NCBI GenBank assembly: GCA_036499395.1
Contig: DASYDW010000124.1
Coordinates: 1-64,000 of the forward strand
Reading direction: 5' to 3'
Source: Pirellulales bacterium
GTDB lineage: Bacteria; Planctomycetota; Planctomycetia; Pirellulales; JACPPG01
Length of the DNA stretch: 64,000 nucleotides
The notes beneath the pieces were generated by a model that was not told the origin of the DNA, searched no databases, and saw nothing but the letters and a program-made list of their open reading frames with translations. Shown here piece after piece: positions 46,475-55,683 of the stretch. The translations under genes were made by a program, and so were the position numbers. Each line of letters opens with the position of its first letter. The stretch's first letter is position 1.

Positions 46475-49400
46475 CTAATCGACAAACACGAACTCGTTCA
46501 TGTTGAAGATCAGCCGGCAGGCGTTCGCCAGGCCGTAAGTGGCCGCGTATTCGACCAGCACCTGCGCTTCGTCGTCACACGGTTCGCGCGAGAGCGCCAG
46601 GCGATACGCCAACCGAATCTGCTCGCGTGGGTCTGCCGACGCGGTGCTCAGCCGGTCGGCAAAGTGCTCGGCCTGCCGTACGAAGAGTGCATTGTTCAAC
46701 ATCGCCAGCGCCTGCAGCGCCGTGAGCGTCGTGTTGCGTTTCGGCGTAAGCAGCGAGGGATCGGCGCAGTCCAAGCATTCCATCAAAGGGTCAGGCACAC
46801 TGCGCACGATGAAACGATAAACGCTGCGTCGATAGGCGTCCGGATCGTCGACGTCGAAGCTCGCGTAATCATAGATCGGCGAGTGATCGTCCTTGAACGC
46901 GAACTGCCGTACCGAGGGCCCACCGCTGCGCAGATCGAGCTTGCCGCTCGTGGCCAGCACCGTGTCGCGCACCGCTTCGGCATCGAGCCGGCGACGATTT
47001 TGCCGCCACAGAAAACGATTCGCCGCGTCATGGCGCGCGTTGGCCGGCTCCTCGGCCGACGACTCTCGATAGGTGCTGCTGGTAACGATCAGCCGGTGCA
47101 AAGCCTTGAGCGATTCACCCCCCTCGCGAAACTCCACGGCCAGCCAGTCGAGCAGTTCAGGGTGCGAAGGCAGCGAGCCCATCCGGCCGAAATCGTTAGG
47201 CGTGTCGACCAGCCCGGCGCCGAAGTGATACTGCCACACTCGATTCACGATCGAACGCCACGTGAGCACATTGCCGGGATCGACGATCCAGCGAGCCAAC
47301 GCGGCGCGAGCATTTCCTTCGTTTTGCGCGCCGCTAGATACAAACTCATGCGTTAACTCTGGCACGCAGGCCAGCGTGCCAGGGCCGAGAAGCTCGCCAG
47401 GGCTCTTCACATCGCCACGACGCAGCAAGTGAATCGGTCGCGGATCGTGCGATTTGATCGCGTACACCTGCTTTCCCTTATCAAGCTGCTCGAGATTCTT
47501 GGTCAGTTCCACCAGTTGTGCATCGACCGTCTCGATTTGCTGCTTCAGGTCCGCAGGCACGAGCGCCGCGGCCACGCGATTGCGATCTTGATTCGCCGCA
47601 TCCAGATCGCGCTCGAGCGATTCTCGTTTGGCGATCGCCGCGGCGATCGCGGGCGAGGCAACATCCGGCAACTCGCGCCGGCTGTCGAAACCGTCGACCA
47701 GGCTCTTCGTGCTCCAACGACCGCCTTCGATCGAATCGAGCGCGGTCACCGTCGCGCCGCGGGCCACGTTTTGCCCAGCCGACTCGACCTGCAACTCAGC
47801 CAGTGCGAAAACGAAATCGTTCGACCGCGGCCAGAGCTTGTCGGCCGTCACGCGGACGTAGCGTCCCGTCACGTTCGGCGTCGCAATTGAGAAGGATCGA
47901 TTGCCAGGGTTCGCGAAATCATCGGCCGAGCGATCCGCAACCAATTCTTGTGTCCCAAACGTTGGATCATTCGACACTGCCACGCGGAATCGCGCCGGAA
48001 AGCCAAAGCCGGGCGCATCCCGAAAATCGGTCGGCCGTGCCGGAATCAATCGCACGCGCTCGATCGCCACAGTTCGTCCCAGATCGACTTGCACCCACTT
48101 TGTTTCGTTGGCCGTGGAAGCGATTTCGCTGTGATAGCCATTGGTGGGACTGGCCGGCGGATCGTTCGCCGGCGCGAACGGGTCGGGCGTCACCGCCAGT
48201 TCTTCTGTCAGCGCTTTGATGCGAGCGTCGAGTGCGATTAACTCGGGGCTTGTCAGTGCCGCGCGCTCACCGGCCAGTTTCTTTTGCTCGGCGGTGGATG
48301 CGTCGATGGCGGCGCTCACCCGGTCGCGCTCGCGCTTAGTGTCGGTATCGAAATAAGTCTGGTCGGCGCGATCAACCCCGGCAAAGACGGCTTGCAATCG
48401 GTAGTAATCCTCTTGTTTGATCGGATCGAACTTGTGATCGTGACACCGCGCGCAGTGGACGGTCATGCTGGTGAATGTCGATATGGCGGTCATCACCATG
48501 TCGTCGCGATCGTTCGAGCGGGCGATCTCTTTGTCGGTCGTCCCTTCGCGCAGTTCCATGTGACCGACAAAATCCCACGGTCCGGCCGCTACGAAGCCGG
48601 TGGCAATCCTTGCCTGCGGATTGTCCGGAAACAGCACGTCGCCGGCCAACTGCTCCTGCACAAATCGTGAATAAGGCTTGTCGTCGTTCAGCGCGTTGAT
48701 GACATAGTCGCGGTAGGGCCACGCGTTCGGCCGCGGCTTGTCTTTGTCGTAGCCATGCGACTCGCCGAAGTGGACGATGTCCAGCCAGTAACGCCCCCAG
48801 CGCTCGCCGTAGCGCGGCGATGCCAACAGTCGATCGACCAATTGCTCGTACGCGTCCGGGCGCTCGTCAGCCAGAAAGGCGTCGACCTCCTCGGGCGTTG
48901 GGGGGAGACCGTGCAGATCGAATGTGAGTCGGCGTACGAGGGTCCGCCGATCCGCCTCGGCCGCGTGCTGCAGTCCTAGCTCGTTGTGTTTGGCCACGAT
49001 AAAGGCATCGATCGGCGTACGAATCCAGGTCGAGTCGATCGCCGGTACCGTTGGACGCGCAAGAGGAGCCAGCGACCACCAGGGGCCGGATTTGCTCTTA
49101 TCTTCGAGCACAACACCTTCGGGCCATGGCGCGCCGGCCGCCACCCAATCGCGAATCGTCGCGACCTGTGCCGCCGAAAGCGCCGGTTGCCCCTTGGGCA
49201 TCTCGGGCTGCTCGCCGCTGATATAACCGACGAGCAAACTATCGTCCGGCTTTTCCGGAACGATCGCCGCGCCGCTTTCGCCGCCAGCCAACGCTCGCGC
49301 CTGGCTGGCCAGTGACAGGCCCCCTTTCGGCTCGCGATCGTTGTGACAGGCAAGACAGCGCTGCTCGAAAATCGGCGCTACACGATCGCGAAATTGCCGC

Positions 49401-49492
49401 TCACCTGCGACCTCGTCAGCCGCGGCGCGCAGCATTCCAAGCGGCGCGAGCGCAATCCAGAGGCAGACGATCACAAAGCGCATTGAGGGCAT
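46475..49492 (-). CDS. Planctomycete cytochrome C / DUF1549 / discoidin-like / DUF1553 protein
   Basis: 1005 residues with signal peptide 1-25. The Planctomycete Cytochrome C domain has the heme motif CLACHNDREPKGG near residue 46. DUF1549 follows (IDAFIVAKHNELGLQHAAEA, then GRYWLDIVHFGESHGYDKDK) with a second CARCHDHKF. A F5/8-type (discoidin-like) insert sits at about 455-590 (ETKWVQVDLGRTVAIERVRL), and DUF1553 ends the protein (NVLTWRSIVNRVWQYHFGAG, then RDAVLATSGK-type motifs). These proteins are secreted and thought to bind or act on polysaccharides. The usual DUF1501 partner gene is not adjacent. Divergent from the dienoyl-CoA reductase gene. Confidence 0.93.
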   Translation of the reverse strand: MPSMRFVIVCLWIALAPLGMLRAAADEVAGERQFRDRVAPIFEQRCLACHNDREPKGGLSLASQARALAGGESGAAIVPEKPDDSLLVGYISGEQPEMPKGQPALSAAQVATIRDWVAAGAPWPEGVVLEDKSKSGPWWSLAPLARPTVPAIDSTWIRTPIDAFIVAKHNELGLQHAAEADRRTLVRRLTFDLHGLPPTPEEVDAFLADERPDAYEQLVDRLLASPRYGERWGRYWLDIVHFGESHGYDKDKPRPNAWPYRDYVINALNDDKPYSRFVQEQLAGDVLFPDNPQARIATGFVAAGPWDFVGHMELREGTTDKEIARSNDRDDMVMTAISTFTSMTVHCARCHDHKFDPIKQEDYYRLQAVFAGVDRADQTYFDTDTKRERDRVSAAIDASTAEQKKLAGERAALTSPELIALDARIKALTEELAVTPDPFAPANDPPASPTNGYHSEIASTANETKWVQVDLGRTVAIERVRLIPARPTDFRDAPGFGFPARFRVAVSNDPTFGTQELVADRSADDFANPGNRSFSIATPNVTGRYVRVTADKLWPRSNDFVFALAELQVESAGQNVARGATVTALDSIEGGRWSTKSLVDGFDSRRELPDVASPAIAAAIAKRESLERDLDAANQDRNRVAAALVPADLKQQIETVDAQLVELTKNLEQLDKGKQVYAIKSHDPRPIHLLRRGDVKSPGELLGPGTLACVPELTHEFVSSGAQNEGNARAALARWIVDPGNVLTWRSIVNRVWQYHFGAGLVDTPNDFGRMGSLPSHPELLDWLAVEFREGGESLKALHRLIVTSSTYRESSAEEPANARHDAANRFLWRQNRRRLDAEAVRDTVLATSGKLDLRSGGPSVRQFAFKDDHSPIYDYASFDVDDPDAYRRSVYRFIVRSVPDPLMECLDCADPSLLTPKRNTTLTALQALAMLNNALFVRQAEHFADRLSTASADPREQIRLAYRLALSREPCDDEAQVLVEYAATYGLANACRLIFNMNEFVFVD

Positions 49493-49598
49493 CTCGTTGA
49501 GGTCGACGCTCAGCCGACCGTTCGCAGTGTTGCGGCAGGGGCTGCATGCCAGAATAACACGCCGTCCGAGGCCCGGCCAACTACGGCCGCACGGCTGA

Positions 49599-49627
49599 TT
49601 GTCCGCGGCCGGGCGAGGCGATATGAT
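49599..49627 (+). promoter_or_regulatory. Promoter of the dienoyl-CoA reductase gene
   Basis: TTGTCC (49599-49604), a 17-base spacer and TATGAT (49622-49627), about 90 bases before the ATG at 49716. It lies in the divergent region shared with the DUF1553-protein gene. Confidence 0.5.
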
Positions 49628-49715
49628 CGCGGCGCGGGTCGCTCAAGGCCGCCGTTCGCGCGGCCACGTGCGGAAGCCGCCACTTCTTTTCGCTTATCTC
49701 GCGCGAGGTCTTCTC

Positions 49716-50597
49716 ATGACTGCGAAACGTACCGACGGGATGCTCAAGCCGGGCTCTTTCGATGGTAAGACGGTCGTCATCACCGGCGGCGGCACGGGGC
49801 TGGGAAAGTCAGTCGGCGAGTATTTACTATCGCTCGGCGCGAACCTCGTGATTTGCGGTCGGCGTCAGGAAGTGATCGAGCAGACGGCCGCCGAATTGTC
49901 GAAGGCCTCGGGCCGTAAGGTCCTTGGCACCGCGTGCGACGTGCGCGTGCCCGAGCAAGTCGACGCGTTGGTCGCGGCTGCATACGAGCGGTTCGGCACG
50001 GTCGATTGCCTGATGAATAACGCCGCGGGCAATTTCATCTGCCCGACTGAGCGCTTGTCGTACAACGCCGTGAATACGGTGGTCGATATCGTGCTCAAGG
50101 GGAGCTACAACTGCACGCTGGCGTTCGGCAAGCGTTGGATCGCCGACAAGCATCCGGCCAGCGTGCTTTCGATCGGCACGACTTACGCATGGACCGGGTC
50201 AGGCTACGTCGTTCCGTCTGCCATGGGAAAGGCGGGCGTCTTGATCATGTCGCGCTCGCTGGCGGCCGAGTGGGGCAAGTATGGAATCCGTCTCAACGTA
50301 ATTGCTCCAGGGCCGTTTCCAACCGAAGGGGCCTGGTCGCGCCTCATGCCCCCCGGCTTGGACGATATGTTTGCCTCGACGAAACGGATTCCGTTGGGCC
50401 GGCTCGGCGAACATCAGGAGCTGGCTAACCTGGCCGCGTACCTGCTGAGCGAGTACAGCGCCTACATCACCGGCACGTGCGTCACGATCGATGGCGGCGA
50501 GTGGCTGCGCGGCGCCGGCGAGTTCAATGCGCTGGAAGCAGTGAGCAGCGAACAATGGGACGAACTGCAAACGGCGATGCGGCCCAAGAAGAAATGA
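49716..50597 (+). CDS. 2,4-dienoyl-CoA reductase, mitochondrial DECR1-like SDR
   Basis: 293 residues from the ATG at 49716, with GAGG seven bases upstream. NADP-binding TGGGTGLGKSVGEYLLSLGA, then the NNAAGNF motif typical of dienoyl-CoA reductases. In place of the usual Tyr-x3-Lys it has Tyr and Lys 15 apart (TYAWTGSGYVVPSAMGKAG), the arrangement of mitochondrial DECR1, and the following SLAAEWGKYGIRLNVIAPGP and GRLG..ELANLAAYL also match. It would reduce dienoyl-CoA in breakdown of unsaturated fatty acids. No other beta-oxidation gene is adjacent. Confidence 0.88.
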   Translation: MTAKRTDGMLKPGSFDGKTVVITGGGTGLGKSVGEYLLSLGANLVICGRRQEVIEQTAAELSKASGRKVLGTACDVRVPEQVDALVAAAYERFGTVDCLMNNAAGNFICPTERLSYNAVNTVVDIVLKGSYNCTLAFGKRWIADKHPASVLSIGTTYAWTGSGYVVPSAMGKAGVLIMSRSLAAEWGKYGIRLNVIAPGPFPTEGAWSRLMPPGLDDMFASTKRIPLGRLGEHQELANLAAYLLSEYSAYITGTCVTIDGGEWLRGAGEFNALEAVSSEQWDELQTAMRPKKK

Positions 50598-50819
50598 GCT
50601 GAGCTCTGTTTCACAGTCTATCTATTAGGCGCGACATCGCCCCCCGTTCTGACCGACAGCAATGGGGGTGGTCCGGCAAGAAAAGCCTGAGATTTTCAGG
50701 CTGCGGGAGCCATTTCGCGCAGATGCACTCGCGTTATCCGCGGCGAGGACCTAGAATCGAGTGATCCCTTTCGCTCGCAATTCTTTGACCCATTTAGCTT
50801 TAGCGTTACGGAGCGCGGC

Positions 50820-51920
50820 ATGGCCGCCAGCCCCACCGTGGCCCCTCCGCTCGACCGCCGCAGCGCGCCCTGGATGCGTTTCAGCATCCCGTCCTGGCTC
50901 GTTTCACTGGTCGTGCATGCCACACTGCTGGTCGTGCTAATGCTAACCGTGTCGAACGCTCCGCGCGGATTGCCCGGCGGGCTGGGGCGTGGCGAAGCTT
51001 TCTCGATGTTCGACGGCACAGGCGCCGGCCGCGGTGATGGGTCGGGCGGCGAGTTTTTTGACGAAGATCCCTCGGGCGGTCGCGGCAACACGACGCTGCA
51101 CATGGCGCCCGCCGAAGAACTCACCGGCGGAGCGCGCGGCGAAGGGGCAGGCGGTAAGGAAGCAGCCACGCTCTTTGACGATCGCCCTCCGGTCGACGCA
51201 CTGGCAGCTCTCCCGAAGGCCAGCACCGGCGGCGGTGGCGGGATCGGCCCGCTCGGCGATGGCATCAGCGCGGCAACCGGCGCGGGCGGGTTCACGTCCG
51301 GTTCTGGCAGCGGATCTGGCGCCGGTGGGCGCGGACGTGGCGGCGGGCCGCTCGGCGGTCGTGCTCGTACGAGCCTCTACGGCATTGAGGCCGACGGCTA
51401 CAAATTCATCTATGTCTTCGACCGCTCAGGCAGCATGGGAGGCTCTGGCAAGAACACGCCGCTCACCTCGGCCAAGGCGAACCTGCTCGCCAGCCTGGAG
51501 AGCCTGGGCGATACGCATCAGTTTCAAATAATCTTCTACAACGAAAAACCGACGATGTTCGCGCTGGCCGGCCATCCCGATCGGCTGGTGTTCGGCAACT
51601 CGGCCAATAAAGCGACAGCGTCACAGTTCGTGCGCGGGATCGTCGCCGACGGCGGTACGCGACATGAAGAAGCGCTGTGGATGGCGCTCAAGCTGCAGCC
51701 CGATGTCGTTTTCTTTTTGACCGACGCCGACCAGCCCGAGCTTTCGCCGGCACAACTAGAGAAAATCCATAAGGCAAACAACGGTCGCTGCTCGATCAAC
51801 ACGATCGAGTTCGGCCTGGGGCCACCGATTCACAACGAAAATTTTCTCGTGCGCCTGGCGCGCGAGAACAACGGCAAATACACGTATGTTGACGTATCCA
51901 AGGGCGCTCTCAATCCTTAA
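50820..51920 (+). CDS. Membrane-anchored vWA domain protein
   Basis: 366 residues. A membrane segment at 26-46 (SWLVSLVVHATLLVVLMLTV) is followed by a Gly-rich region of about 130 residues with repeats such as GSGSGSGAGGRGRGG, and a vWA domain from about 190 (YKFIYVFDRSGSMGGSG). The MIDAS DxSxS is intact. The region after the anchor resembles TonB/energy-transducer-like linkers, but this is only composition. Its end overlaps the next gene by 35 bases. It is first in an operon with two TPR proteins. Confidence 0.85.
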   Translation: MAASPTVAPPLDRRSAPWMRFSIPSWLVSLVVHATLLVVLMLTVSNAPRGLPGGLGRGEAFSMFDGTGAGRGDGSGGEFFDEDPSGGRGNTTLHMAPAEELTGGARGEGAGGKEAATLFDDRPPVDALAALPKASTGGGGGIGPLGDGISAATGAGGFTSGSGSGSGAGGRGRGGGPLGGRARTSLYGIEADGYKFIYVFDRSGSMGGSGKNTPLTSAKANLLASLESLGDTHQFQIIFYNEKPTMFALAGHPDRLVFGNSANKATASQFVRGIVADGGTRHEEALWMALKLQPDVVFFLTDADQPELSPAQLEKIHKANNGRCSINTIEFGLGPPIHNENFLVRLARENNGKYTYVDVSKGALNP

Positions 51921-52968
51921 GGCACCGCGCCGCCGGGACGCTGCCTCGCGATCGTGGCTGCTCGCGCTCTTGATCGGGCTTTGCTCGCGTGCCGTTGCTC
52001 AGGCCGAGGATAGTGTTTATCTCTCCGCGCCGAATAGTCCGCAAGCGCGGGCCAAAGTCACGGGCCGAGTTCTCGATTTCAACGGCCGCGAGCTGGTGCT
52101 CGACACCGGCGGCGGCGAAAAACGATATCCGGCCGAACAGGTCCTGGAAATCGATAGCGAGTGGAGCCCCACGCAACTGGCGGCCGACGAGCTGTTCGCG
52201 CGGCGTGAATACGCCGAAGCGCTCGTGAAATACGAAGAGGCGGTCCGCAGCGAACCGCGCCGCTGGGTGCAGCGCAAGCTGGTCGCGCAAATGGTCTGGT
52301 GCCTGCGCAATACCGAGCAATACCGCCGTGCAGGCGAATTATTCCTCGCGCTGTCGCGGGATGATCCCGGAATACTTTACTTCCCCTGCATCCCGCTGCG
52401 GTGGTTGCCAGGCCAAACGCAGCCCGACCTGGAAAAGAAAAGTCGTGATTGGTTGGCGAGCGATTCGGCCGTGGCCGTGCTATTGGGGGCGAGCCACCTG
52501 TCGTCGACATCGGAACAGGCCAACGTTCTCAAGCGGCTCGACGCGTTATCACGCGCTAAGGACGCGCGCGTCGCGGCGCTGGCTCAGGCTTTAACGTGGA
52601 ACGCCACTTACGCGTCGGTCGGCAGCAAGCAATTGAATGCCTGGCGCGACGCGATTGAATCATTTCCCGACACGATCGGCGCGGGTCCGCATTTTGTGTT
52701 GGGGCGGGCACTTGCGCACCATAAGCAGCCCCAGGATGCGGCGCTCGACCTGTTGCGCGTGCCGATTCTCTATCCCGAGGATCGCCCCCTGGCGGCGGTC
52801 GCGCTATTTGAAGCCGGGCGGGCACTCGAGCAGGCCGACGATCGCCCGGCCGCGACACGCCTGTATCGCGAGTTGCAGGCCGAGCACCCGCAATCGCGAT
52901 TGGCAAGTGAAGCGCGCACGCGCCTGGACGAGTTCGACAAGCAACCCGAGCGCGCTGTTGAACAATGA
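51886..52968 (+). CDS. Secreted TPR protein, coupled to the vWA gene
   Basis: 360 residues, overlapping the vWA gene by 35 bases. Signal peptide near 21-39 (SRSWLLALLIGLCSRAVAQA). An N-terminal beta segment (AKVTGRVLDFNGRELVLDTG) is followed by TPR-like helices: EYAEALVKYEEAVRSEPRRW, then LAQALTWNATYASVGSKQLN and FEAGRALEQADDRPAATRLY. It should act in the periplasm with the vWA and large TPR proteins encoded next to it. Function unknown. Confidence 0.8.
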   Translation: MLTYPRALSILKAPRRRDAASRSWLLALLIGLCSRAVAQAEDSVYLSAPNSPQARAKVTGRVLDFNGRELVLDTGGGEKRYPAEQVLEIDSEWSPTQLAADELFARREYAEALVKYEEAVRSEPRRWVQRKLVAQMVWCLRNTEQYRRAGELFLALSRDDPGILYFPCIPLRWLPGQTQPDLEKKSRDWLASDSAVAVLLGASHLSSTSEQANVLKRLDALSRAKDARVAALAQALTWNATYASVGSKQLNAWRDAIESFPDTIGAGPHFVLGRALAHHKQPQDAALDLLRVPILYPEDRPLAAVALFEAGRALEQADDRPAATRLYRELQAEHPQSRLASEARTRLDEFDKQPERAVEQ

Positions 52969-55508
52969 TCGAGAGCACCGACCAAGGACGGGACTGCCAG
53001 CACACTCGCCCCACGCGGACGTGGCGCCTGGTGACATGCGTTGCGCTGGCAGTGCTCGTCGGCCCTTGTGCCGTAACCGTGACGGCTCAATCGTATGATC
53101 AGCGATTCTTGAACGGACTTCGACAGCGCCAACTGTTCAAGTTGGCCGAGAAATTCTGCCGCGAGCGACTCGCGCAGCGTGACCTGCCCGACGAGAAGCG
53201 GGCCGAATTGACGATCGAGCTTTCCCGCTCGCTGACCGAGGCGGCGCTGCAATCCGCGCCCGAAAAACGGGACGAGTTATGGAACCAGGCGATTGCCACG
53301 GTCGATCAGTTCATCAAGGACTTTCCTCAGAACCTCCGTATTGTGCAGGCACGCGTGCAGCGGGGCCTGGTACACCTGGCATGGGGAGAGCTGCTTTCAC
53401 AAGAGTCGGACGCCGGCGGACAACGCGAACAGCGCATTGCCGCGGCACGCGACCATTTACGGCAGGCCGTCGAAGAGCTGCGCAAAGGGATGGAAAAATG
53501 CGCGGAACTCCAACGTCGGTTGCAGCCCGGTAAGAAGCTGGCGCCGGGCGAACTTTCCAGCAGTGAAATCCGCTCGCTTGAAAGAAACGCCCAATACCAG
53601 TTGGCCCGTGCACTGCGCAGCCAAGGCGAAAGCTATCCGGTCGATAGCGCCGATCGCGCCAATTCGTTGACGCAAGCCGTCGAGCTATTACGTCCGTTGG
53701 CGCAGGGGGAGATCAACGACCCGCTCACCTGGCCCAGCCGGCTGGATGCAGCGATCTGCTATCGGTCGCTCGGGCACCTCGAGGCGGCTATGCGACGTCT
53801 GGATGAGTTGGACGAAGAATCCCCTCCGGCACGCGTTCTATTGCGCAGCCGGGCCGAACGAATTCGCGTCGAGCTGGCCGAAGATCATGTCGCCACGGCG
53901 CTGGGACTGGTGGAAAAGGGGCGAATGTTCGACGGCCAGGTTTCGGCCGAGTTGGATTTCGCAATCCTCGAAGTCTACCTGGCCGCCTGGCGTGCCGCGG
54001 TTGATGCCAACGAGAAATCCCAGGCCACGGCCTGGCAAGAAAAGGCTGCCGCGATGGTGCGCGATATCGAGCGCGATCATGGGCCCTACTGGCGCCGGCG
54101 CGGCGAGGGACTGTTCGCCGAGCATATAGCTGCGAATCCGTCCACGACCGACATCGGCGTGCTCGCGCAGGCCGCTGAGGGCTTTTACCGCGCCGGTCAG
54201 CCGAACGAGGCGCTCGCGGCCTTCGACCGCGCGGTGCGCGAAGCACACGCGGCCGGACAGGACGGCAAAGCATTCGAGCTTGGTTACGCGGCCGCCGCGA
54301 TTGAGCAGGAGCGCAAGAACTATGCGGCCGCCGCGGATCGTTACCGTCAGGTGGCGATGGCTGCCCCCAGTCAATCCAAAGCGGCCGACGCGCATCTGAT
54401 GGCCATCTATGATCTGGGGCAATTGGCCCGTACCGGAGCGGATGAACCGCTAGCCAAATATCGCAAGCTGCTTGAGGAGCACTTGCAAACCTGGCCCGAG
54501 GCCGAGACAAGCGACCGCGCGCACTTGTGGTTGGCGCGGGTTTGCGAGCACGATCACGACTGGAAGCGCGCGATCGCCGAGTATGAGGCCGTGAGCCCCG
54601 ACACGGAGCAAAGCACGGAAGCCGCGGCCGGCCTGGCGCGCGCCTACCGCGAACAACTGGCAAAACTACGAGCTGACGACGAACCGACGGCCGACACGGC
54701 CAATGCGGCAGTCGCCGCTCTGCAAGCGGCCAGCGGCGTCAAGGAAACAGCTCCTGCGGACTGGGACGCCGATCAACTCGCGGTCGTGCTTGTGATCGCC
54801 AACATCTGGCTTGAGTATACCGAGGACGGAGCCGCCAAAGCCGAGCGCGCCCTGAGGGCGGCCCTCGCGCAATCCACCGAAGCCACGGAGCAGTGGCAAG
54901 CCTCGGCCCACTCGCTAATTGCTTACGCACTCGCGGCCCAAGGACGTGTTGAGGATGCGCAGCGACAATTGGAAGATGTCGCAGGAGCCGGGACGGCCTC
55001 GCTGCAAACCTTGGTCGAAGGACTCGATCGGCTAAGCGCCACGGCGCAACCAGCCACGCGTCGCCACTTGGCAGCCCTCGAACTGCACGCGCTCGATATG
55101 ATCAAAGAGCGCACTACGGATATCAGCGACGAGCAGCGCAGTGTACTGGCGCTGGCGCGCTCGCGCGCCCTGGTCGCCGCCGGGCGCAAGGACGAAGCGG
55201 CCAACGAGCTGCGGCAATTGGCTGCCGCCCGCCCTCGCGACGGACGCATCCAAGAGGCCCTGGCGACGGCGCTCTACGAAGCGCAAGATTCGGGGGCACT
55301 GGCGGCCTGGCAAAATGTCGAAGTGAAATCGCGTTCCGGCAGCGATCGGTGGCTGCGAGCCAAGCTCTACGAGGCACTAATCTACGACCGAGACGGCGAT
55401 CACGTGCGCGCCGCGCAGACCGTTAATGTCGTGAAAACGCTTTATCCCGAGATGGGCGGAGCGGACCTGAAGCGACAGTTCCTGGAAGTACTCGAGCGCA
55501 AGCCGTAA
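52965..55508 (+). CDS. Large secreted TPR protein
   Basis: 847 residues. The start overlaps the preceding stop (ATGA). A hydrophobic export segment is near 20-42 (TWRLVTCVALAVLVGPCAVT) after a long charged head, and many degenerate TPR helices follow: YQLARALRSQGESYPVDSAD, AQAAEGFYRAGQPNEALAAF, FELGYAAAAIEQERKNYAAA and ARVCEHDHDWKRAIAEYEAV. It ends in a TPR (AKLYEALIYDRDGDHVRAAQ). It probably forms a solenoid scaffold outside the cytoplasm. Third gene of the vWA-TPR-TPR operon. Confidence 0.82.
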   Translation: MIESTDQGRDCQHTRPTRTWRLVTCVALAVLVGPCAVTVTAQSYDQRFLNGLRQRQLFKLAEKFCRERLAQRDLPDEKRAELTIELSRSLTEAALQSAPEKRDELWNQAIATVDQFIKDFPQNLRIVQARVQRGLVHLAWGELLSQESDAGGQREQRIAAARDHLRQAVEELRKGMEKCAELQRRLQPGKKLAPGELSSSEIRSLERNAQYQLARALRSQGESYPVDSADRANSLTQAVELLRPLAQGEINDPLTWPSRLDAAICYRSLGHLEAAMRRLDELDEESPPARVLLRSRAERIRVELAEDHVATALGLVEKGRMFDGQVSAELDFAILEVYLAAWRAAVDANEKSQATAWQEKAAAMVRDIERDHGPYWRRRGEGLFAEHIAANPSTTDIGVLAQAAEGFYRAGQPNEALAAFDRAVREAHAAGQDGKAFELGYAAAAIEQERKNYAAAADRYRQVAMAAPSQSKAADAHLMAIYDLGQLARTGADEPLAKYRKLLEEHLQTWPEAETSDRAHLWLARVCEHDHDWKRAIAEYEAVSPDTEQSTEAAAGLARAYREQLAKLRADDEPTADTANAAVAALQAASGVKETAPADWDADQLAVVLVIANIWLEYTEDGAAKAERALRAALAQSTEATEQWQASAHSLIAYALAAQGRVEDAQRQLEDVAGAGTASLQTLVEGLDRLSATAQPATRRHLAALELHALDMIKERTTDISDEQRSVLALARSRALVAAGRKDEAANELRQLAAARPRDGRIQEALATALYEAQDSGALAAWQNVEVKSRSGSDRWLRAKLYEALIYDRDGDHVRAAQTVNVVKTLYPEMGGADLKRQFLEVLERKP

Positions 55509-55683
55509 TCTGAATCGACCCACGCTAACCCCGCATTCGCGGGCTTCGTGGCGGCTTTCTTTGCCCGCCCCACAGAATTAAGATAGGCCCAGCGGATTTA
55601 CCCCAGACGTGCTAATTTTCGCGCTGGATCCGCGCCCGCTCTGAACGACATCCCGTGAAATCCGCACTCCCATAGGCGACACG

